Below, piece after piece: positions 1 through 7,130 of a DNA stretch of 64,000 nt. Positions within the stretch are counted from its first letter, which is position 1. Every line of letters starts with the position of its first letter. Under the pieces are notes generated by a model. That model was not told the origin of the DNA and made no database searches. It saw only the letters and a program-made list of their open reading frames with translations. Both the position numbers and the translations under genes were made by a program. The stretch comes from a bacterium (GTDB lineage: Bacteria > Desulfobacterota > Binatia > HRBIN30 > CADEER01), in NCBI GenBank assembly GCA_030430165.1, contig JAUIGL010000011.1:36127-100126 (forward strand). The letters run 5' to 3'.

Positions 1-750
1 GTGTTCTCTCAGTTTGGCGAAGATGGCGTGATCGAGAAGATATTCGAGATCATCGAGCCCGGACCCAAGTTCGCGGTCGAGTTCGGCGCGCACGACGGCG
101 TCACCAACAGCAACATGCGCAACCTGGTCGTCAACCACGGTTGGAGCAGCTTTCAGATCGAGGGCGATCCGAAACGGGCGGCGGCGCTCGCCAAAGCCTA
201 CGAGGACTACCCGGGCACCAAGACCCTGCAGGCGTGGGTGTGGCCCGGCAACATCGAAATCCTCTTCGAAGAGAACGGGGTGCCCAAGGACCTCGACCTG
301 CTGGTCATCGACATCGACAGCAACGACTACTACGTGTGGCGCGCCATCCGCGACTACCGGCCAAAGGTCGTGATGATCGAGACCAACCGCCACTTCCCTC
401 CGCCGCAGCTGATGGTGATCGATTTCCATCCGATGAACTACTGGGACGGAACCTACTACACCGGGGCGAGCCTGCAGTCGATGTACAACCTCGCCAAGAA
501 GAAGGGCTACGAGCTCATCTACCAGCTGAGGGTCGGACCCAACACGGTTTGGGTCGACAAGAAGTACTACTCGCGCTTCGGCATCAAGGACAATTCACCG
601 GAGGCGATCTACAAGCCTTATCCAAAGCTCAAGAAGGAGCACCGGGAGAAAATCACCTGGGGTCGCAACGGCGTGCCATGGCCCGAGAACAAGCAATACC
701 TGACCTGGGAGGACCTGAAGATCGAGAAGAAGTTTCTTTTCGATCGGTAG
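1..750 (+). CDS. FkbM-like methyltransferase-family protein, 5' end uncertain
   Basis: Reads from the first base of the window (GTG at 1), so the true start may lie upstream. The N-terminus SQFGEDGVI and the VEFGAHDG loop near residue 27 match the glycine-rich SAM-binding entry of FkbM-type proteins. The later DLLVIDIDSNDYYVW block is the conserved acidic strand of the same fold. About 250 residues is normal for the family. Such proteins often sit in glycan or lipid modification loci, but no such locus is visible on this side of the window edge, so the substrate is unknown. The fold assignment is fairly good; methyltransferase activity is inference. Confidence 0.6.
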   Translation: MFSQFGEDGVIEKIFEIIEPGPKFAVEFGAHDGVTNSNMRNLVVNHGWSSFQIEGDPKRAAALAKAYEDYPGTKTLQAWVWPGNIEILFEENGVPKDLDLLVIDIDSNDYYVWRAIRDYRPKVVMIETNRHFPPPQLMVIDFHPMNYWDGTYYTGASLQSMYNLAKKKGYELIYQLRVGPNTVWVDKKYYSRFGIKDNSPEAIYKPYPKLKKEHREKITWGRNGVPWPENKQYLTWEDLKIEKKFLFDR

Positions 751-799
751 GCGCTGGGATCTGGAGGTGGTTGCTGGCTGACTCGGTTGGTCCGCCTCG

Positions 800-1216
800 A
801 TGATGCCCCGATCGCTGGTGGTGGCGCTCAGCGTTACCGACATCGCGTTCCTGACCTACTGGAGCGTGGCCGCTCTGGCCCAGCTCGGCGTCGTCGAGGT
901 GCCGCCCGAGTGGATGTACGCCGACTACGACCAGCCTCGAGTGGTGGCGTGGAACTGGTCGTTCTTTCCGCTCGACATCGCCTTCTCGATCTTCGGTCTG
1001 CGATCGGTGGCGGCGGCGCGAGCTGGCGACGCGCGGTGGCGGCCGTATGCCCTGGTGTCGCTGGTGCTGACGATGACCGCAGGCGGAATGGCGGTGACCT
1101 ACTGGGCCCTGCTCGGCGAGATCGATCCCTTCTGGTTCCTATCCAACCTCGCCCTGGTGATCTGGCCGCTCTTCTTCATCGGTCCCCTGCTTTCTCCATC
1201 CATCGCCGAAAACTGA
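800..1216 (+). CDS. YvaD-like (DUF5360) membrane protein
   Basis: A 138-residue protein with four hydrophobic segments (about residues 5-28, 50-68, 78-102 and 110-132). The conserved core YADYDQP...VVAWNWSFFPLDI matches the YvaD/DUF5360 family as I remember it: a tyrosine/aspartate patch followed by WNWSFFPLD at the start of the second membrane helix. The function of the family is unknown. It begins 49 bases after the FkbM-like gene in the same direction and could be co-transcribed. A longer overlapping reading in another frame has no recognisable protein and was ignored. Confidence 0.65.
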   Translation: MMPRSLVVALSVTDIAFLTYWSVAALAQLGVVEVPPEWMYADYDQPRVVAWNWSFFPLDIAFSIFGLRSVAAARAGDARWRPYALVSLVLTMTAGGMAVTYWALLGEIDPFWFLSNLALVIWPLFFIGPLLSPSIAEN

Positions 1217-1287
1217 GCCATCCGGTAACCGCAACCCATCAGCGCAGATCAGCGTTCATCTGCGGCTAGCCGTGCTGTAGTCGGCCC

Positions 1288-2040
1288 TCACTGAGCCGGC
1301 TTGCGAAAGCGATAGATGAAGCGATCCGTCTTGCCGCGGATCGAAGGGTCGAAGACGTTCTTGGTGCGGTCGTCCTCGGGATGGCTCAGCAGATCGCTTT
1401 CGGCCTCGAGTACGAAGCCGGCGTCGACCAGCTCCTGCTTGACGATGCTGGCGTCGACACGGTGGATCGACTTGACGTCGCGGTCTTTCGATCCCGCCTC
1501 GGCGTGGTGGTCGACGACCCCGAACACGCCGCCCGGTTTGAGGGCGCGGAGGATCCCTGCGTTCATCTTCGGCCGGTCGACTTTTTGCCAGTAGGTGTCG
1601 TGGTAGAAGAGCACCATGATCGCCGCGTCCAGCGAATCGTCGGGAAGGCCGAGATCCTCGAGCTCGCGGTCGAGTCGCACGCAACGCTCGACGCCGAGCT
1701 TGTCGATCAGGGCTGCGCTCGCTGCGTCGGCAAAGCGCTTGCGGACGAACTCGTTGTTCTGGAGATAGACCTTCCCCGATTCGCCGACTGCACCGCAGAG
1801 AATCTCCGTGTAGTAGCCGCGCCCCGCCATCAGGTCGACGACAGCCATTCCGGGCTCGATGCCGAGGAATGCGAGAACCTCGTCTGGCTTGCGATCGGTG
1901 TCGCGCGCGCGGTCCTCATCGGTGCGGGCGGGGTTGGCGACGGCGGCGGCGAGATGCGCCGGCGGAGCATCGGCGGCGAGGGCCGGGACTGTGGCGACTG
2001 CGAGTGGGAGGGCGATGGTTGCTACGAGTCGTGGGTTCAT
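1288..2040 (-). CDS. Exported class I SAM-dependent methyltransferase
   Basis: 250 residues from the ATG at 2040. Residues 1-22 form a clean signal peptide ending in VPALA, followed by the exported methyltransferase family region. SAM motif I is VVDLMAGRGYYT at about 67-78, and LKPGGVFGVVDHHAE is the post-motif strand. The frame stays open upstream, but the signal peptide starts exactly at this Met, which fixes the start. It diverges from the thioesterase gene across a 76-base gap. A methyltransferase directed out of the cytoplasm is odd, because SAM is cytoplasmic. Related exported proteins are common in Proteobacteria, but their substrate is not known to me. Confidence 0.7.
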   Translation of the reverse strand: MNPRLVATIALPLAVATVPALAADAPPAHLAAAVANPARTDEDRARDTDRKPDEVLAFLGIEPGMAVVDLMAGRGYYTEILCGAVGESGKVYLQNNEFVRKRFADAASAALIDKLGVERCVRLDRELEDLGLPDDSLDAAIMVLFYHDTYWQKVDRPKMNAGILRALKPGGVFGVVDHHAEAGSKDRDVKSIHRVDASIVKQELVDAGFVLEAESDLLSHPEDDRTKNVFDPSIRGKTDRFIYRFRKPAQ

Positions 2041-2116
2041 ACCAGCGACTGTACAGACCCAGTGTGGCCGCGTCCAAAGTGTCGCCCATTGGCTTGCAAT
2101 ACGTCTCGCGCTGCCG

Positions 2117-2941
2117 ATGATCAGGCACATGAGTGGTCTGCAGCGCCTGCTTTCGCGGCTCGAGTTGAACAGTCCGGAGCCCGATGTCTTCGTCGGTGGC
2201 GCAGGGATGGGCAGCGCGACCGTCGGTGACCGCCTGTTTGGCGGTATGGTCGCGGCGCAGGCAGTGCGGGCGGCGCAGCGCAGTGTCGAAGCCAAGTCGC
2301 TGCACGCGCTGCACGCGTTGTTCCTGCGGCCCGGCCGCGCCGGAGTCGACATTCGCTTCGAGGTCACGCGAACCAAAGAGGGCAGGAACTATCATGTTCG
2401 GTCGGTTGCGGCGTACCAGGACGACGAACCGATCTTTCAGTGCGAGGCCAGCTTCAGCAGCGAGTCGGACGGTGTTCACCACCAGGATCCGATGCCGGAG
2501 GCGCCGGATCCGGAGCACTGCAGCAACCGCGACGAGCTGCGCGGACGCGAGGGGTGGCGCGATTTGCCGCTCGATATCCGAGTCTGTGACCCGCTCACCG
2601 GATCAGAGCCCTTGCCGCCGAGCCAACGCCTGTGGATCCGCAGCAACGGCGAGTTGCCCGACGATGCGGAGCTGCAGCGGGCGTTGCTGGTGTACGCCAG
2701 CGACCGCTCCCTGCTGGACACCGCCTGGCGTCCGCACGCGGCAAGCGGCTTCCTGCACGGCGCCAGTCTCGACCACAGCGTTTGGCTCCACGCTCCGGCT
2801 CGGCTCGACGAGTGGAACCTGTACGTGATGCATAGCCCGGTGGCGGCGGCGGGCCGGGGCCTGTCCGTCGGCGCGATCTACCATCATTCCGGGGTGCGCG
2901 TCGCGAGCGTAGCGCAGGAGGGGGTCTTGCGGTTTTCCTGA
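2117..2941 (+). CDS. tesB: Acyl-CoA thioesterase II (TesB family)
   Basis: 274 residues with the double hot-dog organisation of TesB. The first half carries FGGMVAAQAVRAAQ and LHALHALFLRPGR; the second half ends in the family signature GRGLSVGAIYHHSG...VASVAQEG. These enzymes hydrolyse fatty acyl-CoA to free acid and CoA in the cytoplasm. A second in-frame ATG at 2129 (MSGLQR) is an equally good start. The neighbouring TetR regulator and the acyl-CoA dehydrogenase elsewhere in the window fit a lipid-degrading lifestyle, but no direct operon partner is visible. Confidence 0.85.
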   Translation: MIRHMSGLQRLLSRLELNSPEPDVFVGGAGMGSATVGDRLFGGMVAAQAVRAAQRSVEAKSLHALHALFLRPGRAGVDIRFEVTRTKEGRNYHVRSVAAYQDDEPIFQCEASFSSESDGVHHQDPMPEAPDPEHCSNRDELRGREGWRDLPLDIRVCDPLTGSEPLPPSQRLWIRSNGELPDDAELQRALLVYASDRSLLDTAWRPHAASGFLHGASLDHSVWLHAPARLDEWNLYVMHSPVAAAGRGLSVGAIYHHSGVRVASVAQEGVLRFS

Positions 2942-2968
2942 CGTGCGACTGTTCCGCCTCCAACCGAT

Positions 2969-3604
2969 TCAGCGGGCCCTGCGGACGGCCGCCGTCTGGG
3001 TGCGCTGCAGGCCCTCGAAGAGTGCCCTCGAGGCGCGCTTTGCGTCGGCCACCGCGGCTTTGCTTCTTCCCGAGAGAATGGCTCGATGCACGAGCCAGGT
3101 GGTTGCCGCGAGAATCGCTTTGACGTGAACCCGGGCTGGGCTCGCGCCCAGCCGCTCGCGATACCATGCCTGGATTGCGCGCGCCGCCCGATCCATGGCG
3201 CGGTCGACGGTGGCGAAGGCCGGCGAGCTGGGGTTGGCCGACTCGGTGTAGAGAAGCTGAGCCAGGCGGTGGTTGGCGAGAATCGCGTCGATGGCCTGGT
3301 CGACGATGTCGGGCGGCCAGTCACCGTGGCCGCGCGCCGGCAGTTGCGCCAGGGCGCGTTCGATGTGCTCGTTGATCGCGTGCTGGTAGAGATGGTCGAG
3401 CAGCGCCGGTTTGTCCTCGAAGCAGCGGTAGAAGGTTTGTCGACCGACGTCGGCACGGGCGCAGATCTCGCTGATCGAAACCCCGCTGGTGCCGCGCTCG
3501 ATGAAGAGGTCGACCGCCGCATCGAGGATGATGCTGCGCTGCGCCGCCGCACCCGGGCGCTTCTTCGAGCGCCCGTCGGCTTGCTGTGTCGACCTCGCGG
3601 TCAT
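2969..3604 (-). CDS. TetR/AcrR family transcriptional regulator
   Basis: 211 residues. The N-terminal helix-turn-helix spans about residues 24-70, with the usual pattern ILDAAVDLFIERGTSGVSI...ARADVGRQTFYRCFEDK. The C-terminal ligand domain is helical and unassigned. The gene starts 16 bases after the stop of the FAD oxidoreductase and runs the same way, so both are probably one transcript and the regulator may control its own operon. A 7-base inverted repeat lies just upstream of the oxidoreductase start and is a plausible operator. Confidence 0.85.
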   Translation of the reverse strand: MTARSTQQADGRSKKRPGAAAQRSIILDAAVDLFIERGTSGVSISEICARADVGRQTFYRCFEDKPALLDHLYQHAINEHIERALAQLPARGHGDWPPDIVDQAIDAILANHRLAQLLYTESANPSSPAFATVDRAMDRAARAIQAWYRERLGASPARVHVKAILAATTWLVHRAILSGRSKAAVADAKRASRALFEGLQRTQTAAVRRAR

Positions 3605-3620
3605 CGTCGGAGTATTCGGG

Positions 3621-5018
3621 TCAGGTCCCGGCCGGGTACTTGGCGAGGATCTTGTCGCTGGCGGCGATCGCCGCGTGGGCCGAGCCGTAGACGCCCATGA
3701 TCTTGGCCGCGCTGGTGCGCTCGCCGACCAGGTAGAGCCCCTCGATTCCCTCGGCCTCGACGTCGACCAGCGCGCGGCCGACGTTGCCGGGGGTTTCCAT
3801 CACCGTCGCCGGCCCGAACGATTGCACCTTCCACAAGGCGTTCTCGGCGACACCGGGAAACAGCTCGGCGACATCGCCCTCCCAGGCCGCGAACAGCTCG
3901 CGCAGGGCGATCTTGTGCGAAGCTTTGCGCATCTCGAAGATGTTGGGTTTCTCCCACCAGCCGATCTGCATCCAGAGAGATACCTCGTAGCGCTCTTGAT
4001 CGTCGAAGTAGCGCAGCGAGCTGGCGCACCACGGATGGCCGCTCACGGGACCTTTCTGCACCCAGCGGATACCGCTGTCGTCCCAGACGTCCTCGCGATC
4101 GAGTGCGTAGGTGAGAGTCAGCAGGTTGAGAGTCTTGCGATGCAGTCGCTCGATGCGGTCGCGGTACCACGGTGAGAGGTCGTCTTCAGAAATGATGTTG
4201 AAGATGTCCCAGATGGCGACCGCACTGGCCACCACCGGAGCTTCGATGAGCTCGGTGTCGGCGAGTTGAGTCGGCACGGCCCGCTCGCCGCCGGTCTCGA
4301 CCTCGACGCCGCGCACCCGCCCGTTGTCGATGACGACGTGCGAAACCGCGGCGTTGGTGCGAATCTCTCCGCCGTTCTCGCGGATCGCCTCGATCAGTCC
4401 GGTGGCGATCGCGCCGCTGCCGCCTTTCACCCAGTAGGATTGGCTGGGCATGAAGCCGTTGGCGTCGACCTGCTTCTTGACGCTGTAGAACAGCGAGCCC
4501 GCCGAGTAGTCGTGCGCCTCGGGGAGCGTCCCCCCGAACAGCCAGCCGAGGTAGTCGAAGAAGTCGATGATGTCCTGGTTGTCGGTATTGTCGGCGATGA
4601 ACTTCTTGATCGAGATCGCGTCGAGGTCTTCGAGTTGGTCGTAGCTCGAGTCGACCGTCGTGCCCTTGTAGATTCGCAGAAACTCGTCCATCGATCGCTG
4701 CAGCATCGGGTCGAGATCGCGCCATTCGCCGTTCATGTGGATCGCGCCCGAATTGGTCCACTCGCAGACGTTCTCCGGCATCGTCTTGCCGATGCGGCGG
4801 TAGATCTCGTCCTGCGATCCGGAGAGGATCAACCCCTTGATCCCGTTGTCGACCGCCGCCCCGCCGATCTTGCCGCTGGCGGCGCGTCCGCCGAGCGCAT
4901 TCTCGCCGCCGCGCTCGAGAACCAGAACCTTCTTGCCGGCGTGCGCCAGAAGCGCCGCCAGATTGAGCCCGCCCATGCCGCCGCCGACGACGATGACGTC
5001 GTATCGTTGATTGTCCAT
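3621..5018 (-). CDS. FAD-dependent phytoene-dehydrogenase-like oxidoreductase
   Basis: 465 residues. The dinucleotide-binding motif VVGGGMGG sits at residues 10-17, followed by LERGGENALGGRA. The C-terminal FAD motif LYLVGERTSAAKIMGVYGSAHAA closes the fold. This layout is that of the CrtI/FAD amine-oxidase superfamily, whose members desaturate carotenoids, saturate retinol or oxidise other lipids; no carotenoid synthesis genes are nearby, so the substrate is open. Start choice: an upstream in-frame ATG exists at 5039, but the ATG at 5018 is preceded by a strong AAGGGAGGT ribosome site at the right distance. First gene of a two-gene unit with the TetR regulator. Confidence 0.75.
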   Translation of the reverse strand: MDNQRYDVIVVGGGMGGLNLAALLAHAGKKVLVLERGGENALGGRAASGKIGGAAVDNGIKGLILSGSQDEIYRRIGKTMPENVCEWTNSGAIHMNGEWRDLDPMLQRSMDEFLRIYKGTTVDSSYDQLEDLDAISIKKFIADNTDNQDIIDFFDYLGWLFGGTLPEAHDYSAGSLFYSVKKQVDANGFMPSQSYWVKGGSGAIATGLIEAIRENGGEIRTNAAVSHVVIDNGRVRGVEVETGGERAVPTQLADTELIEAPVVASAVAIWDIFNIISEDDLSPWYRDRIERLHRKTLNLLTLTYALDREDVWDDSGIRWVQKGPVSGHPWCASSLRYFDDQERYEVSLWMQIGWWEKPNIFEMRKASHKIALRELFAAWEGDVAELFPGVAENALWKVQSFGPATVMETPGNVGRALVDVEAEGIEGLYLVGERTSAAKIMGVYGSAHAAIAASDKILAKYPAGT

Positions 5019-5032
5019 CTCGGGACCTCCCT

Positions 5033-5056
5033 TAATCATTCGTAGCTGTATGATTA
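5033..5056. promoter_or_regulatory. Inverted repeat, candidate TetR operator
   Basis: Seven-base arms TAATCAT and ATGATTA are separated by 10 bases and end 15 bases upstream of the chosen oxidoreductase start. The site is AT-rich in a GC-rich region. TetR-family repressors encoded in the same transcript commonly bind such palindromes overlapping the promoter or leader. The role is inferred from position only. Confidence 0.4.
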
Positions 5057-5117
5057 TTCAGAACACGGACACCCGCCGCGGTCAAGCGCGGAAGTCATGA
5101 TCCCCTCTCCCTACGAG

Positions 5118-5309
5118 GCTGTCGATTTTCTCGAAAGAAACGCGCGAAGCGCGCACAGAATCCCTCTCCCGCATTGCCGGCGGGAGAGGATTAAAGGTGA
5201 GGGGACCGAAAGGAAAGGCGTCGCTAGCCGATGCGGTACAACGGTTTGCGTACCGCGGCCATTTGATACGCCCTCACCCTGGCCCTCTCCCCGAGGGAGA
5301 GGGGATCAC
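5118..5309. repeat. 192-bp dispersed repeat, copy A, in a gene-free stretch
   Basis: This block matches 24969-25160 over its whole length with scattered substitutions. Inside are a GAAGCGC-type palindrome and two CTCTCCC...GGGAGAG inverted pairs. The surrounding gap (5057-5559) holds no convincing gene; 5310-5559 contains further short CTCTCC-type repeats and the leader of the glycosyltransferase gene. It looks like a family of palindromic intergenic elements. Confidence 0.75.
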
Positions 5310-5559
5310 AGGCGGTTCGGCGGTCACCGGAGAAAATCGACACACTCCTACGGGAGACGGTTAGGGAGAGGGCGAATCAGACGGTGCGCAAGCGTGCATT
5401 GAGCGCGCAGCGTCCGAGCCTCGTTGAAGGAATGTCCCCCTCCGAGACTCCCTCTCCGCAATCCAGTCGTCGAAGCCGATCGGTGGCAAACACCGCGCGG
5501 GGTTTGGTAACGATCGGGTGCGCTGCCGAGCGCGATTCCCAGGTGGAGTGGTATTCGCA

Positions 5560-7122
5560 ATGAATCAGGCGCGGGCCGGTGGTTTCGAGTCGGATGCGAG
5601 CCGGGGTGGTGGCTGGTCGACCAGCGCCGCCTTCTGGGTTGCGGCCTTGGTCGCGCTCAAGATCCTTCTCCACTTCGCCACCAACGGAAACTACGGATAC
5701 TTCCGCGACGAGCTCTACTACATCGCCTGCAGTGAGCGCCTCGCCTGGGGCTACGTCGACCATCCGCCGTTGTCGATCGCGGTCCTGGCGGCGGCGCGCG
5801 CGCTGCTCGGCGATTCGATCTTCGCGATCCGACTGGTGGCCGTGCTCGCCGGTGCTGCCGCCGTGTATCTCGCCGCACTTCTGGCGCGAGAGCTCGGCGG
5901 CGGCGGCTTTGCGCAGAGCTTCGCCGCGCTGACCGTCTTGTTCATGCCCTTCGCGCTCGGGGTGTCGACGATGTACTCGATGAACGCATTGGAGCCGGCG
6001 GTGTGGCTGTGCGCGGCGCTGGTTGCGGTGCGGGTGGTCCGCACCCGTGACCCGCGCGGTTGGGTTCTGTTCGGCGCAGTCATCGGAGTGGGGCTGCTCA
6101 ACAAGATCACGGTCGCCATGTTCGGGCTCGGAATCGTCGCCGGTCTCGTGCTCAGCGAACGCCGCCGCGACCTGTGGAGCCCTTGGATGTGGCTCGGCGG
6201 GGCGGTCGCCGTTCTCCTCTTCCTACCGCATGTCTACTGGCAGGTGGCCAACGGCTTGCCGACGCTCGAGTTCATGCAGCGGGCGGCGGCGCACAAGATC
6301 GTCGCGATGTCGGTTGGCCAGTTCCTCTCGGCCCAGGCGCTCTATGCCGGACCTTTGGCGACGCCGGTCTGGATCGCTGGCCTCGTATACCTGCTGGTCT
6401 CCGAACGCGTCCGTCCCTATCGCTTCCTCGCGCTCGCCTATCTGACCATGGTCCTGCTCACCTTCTTCCAGGGAGGAAAGGCCTACTACGTCGCCTCCGC
6501 CTATCCGATCCTGCTCGCGGCGGGCGCGGTGGCGATCGAGCAGTGGGCGCGACTGCCTCGACTGGGTTGGCTTCCAGTGGTGTCGGTAGTCGTGGTCGTT
6601 GTCGGTGGTCTGGCGACGCTGCCGATGGCGGTGCCGATCCTGTCGCCGCAATCGTACGTCGACTACACCCACCGCCTCGGCATGGTGCCGCCGCGCGAAG
6701 AGCGCGGCTACGTTGCCGAGTTGCCGCAGTTGTTCGCCGACCGGTTCGGCTGGCGCAATCTGGTGCGAACCGTCGCTCAGGTCAGGGATTCACTGCCTGC
6801 GCACGAACAGTCGGATCTAGCGATCTACGCCGGCAACTACGGCGAAGCAGGAGCGATCGATTTCTTCGGTCCGCGCCATGATCTGCCGCGCGCAGTCAGC
6901 GGCCACAACAACTACTGGCTGTGGGGCCCGGGCGCGATGCGGGGTGTGGTGATTGCCGTCGGTGTGCCACGAGACCAACTACTCCAGGTGTTCGATGAGG
7001 TCACCCAGGCCGCGACGGTGGTTTCGCCGCACGCCCTCGAAACCAACTTGCCGGTGTTCGTCTGTCGCGGTGCCAAGTTTCCGCTGCCTGAGCTCTGGGA
7101 CCGGGCCAAGCGTCTCGGCTGA
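5560..7122 (+). CDS. GT39 (ArnT/PMT-like) membrane glycosyltransferase
   Basis: 520 residues with about ten or more hydrophobic segments. The first periplasmic loop YGYFRDELYYIACSERLAWGYVDHPPL carries the acidic DE pair and the DHPP motif of the PMT_2/ArnT family. Such enzymes use a polyprenyl-phosphate sugar donor and transfer the sugar on the outer face of the inner membrane to lipid or protein. The ATG at 5560 is chosen over an upstream in-frame start because the hydrophobic N-terminus and a GGTGGAG site fit it. It converges on the acylase gene with 8 bases between stops. Confidence 0.8.
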   Translation: MNQARAGGFESDASRGGGWSTSAAFWVAALVALKILLHFATNGNYGYFRDELYYIACSERLAWGYVDHPPLSIAVLAAARALLGDSIFAIRLVAVLAGAAAVYLAALLARELGGGGFAQSFAALTVLFMPFALGVSTMYSMNALEPAVWLCAALVAVRVVRTRDPRGWVLFGAVIGVGLLNKITVAMFGLGIVAGLVLSERRRDLWSPWMWLGGAVAVLLFLPHVYWQVANGLPTLEFMQRAAAHKIVAMSVGQFLSAQALYAGPLATPVWIAGLVYLLVSERVRPYRFLALAYLTMVLLTFFQGGKAYYVASAYPILLAAGAVAIEQWARLPRLGWLPVVSVVVVVVGGLATLPMAVPILSPQSYVDYTHRLGMVPPREERGYVAELPQLFADRFGWRNLVRTVAQVRDSLPAHEQSDLAIYAGNYGEAGAIDFFGPRHDLPRAVSGHNNYWLWGPGAMRGVVIAVGVPRDQLLQVFDEVTQAATVVSPHALETNLPVFVCRGAKFPLPELWDRAKRLG

Positions 7123-7130
7123 CTGATCTA

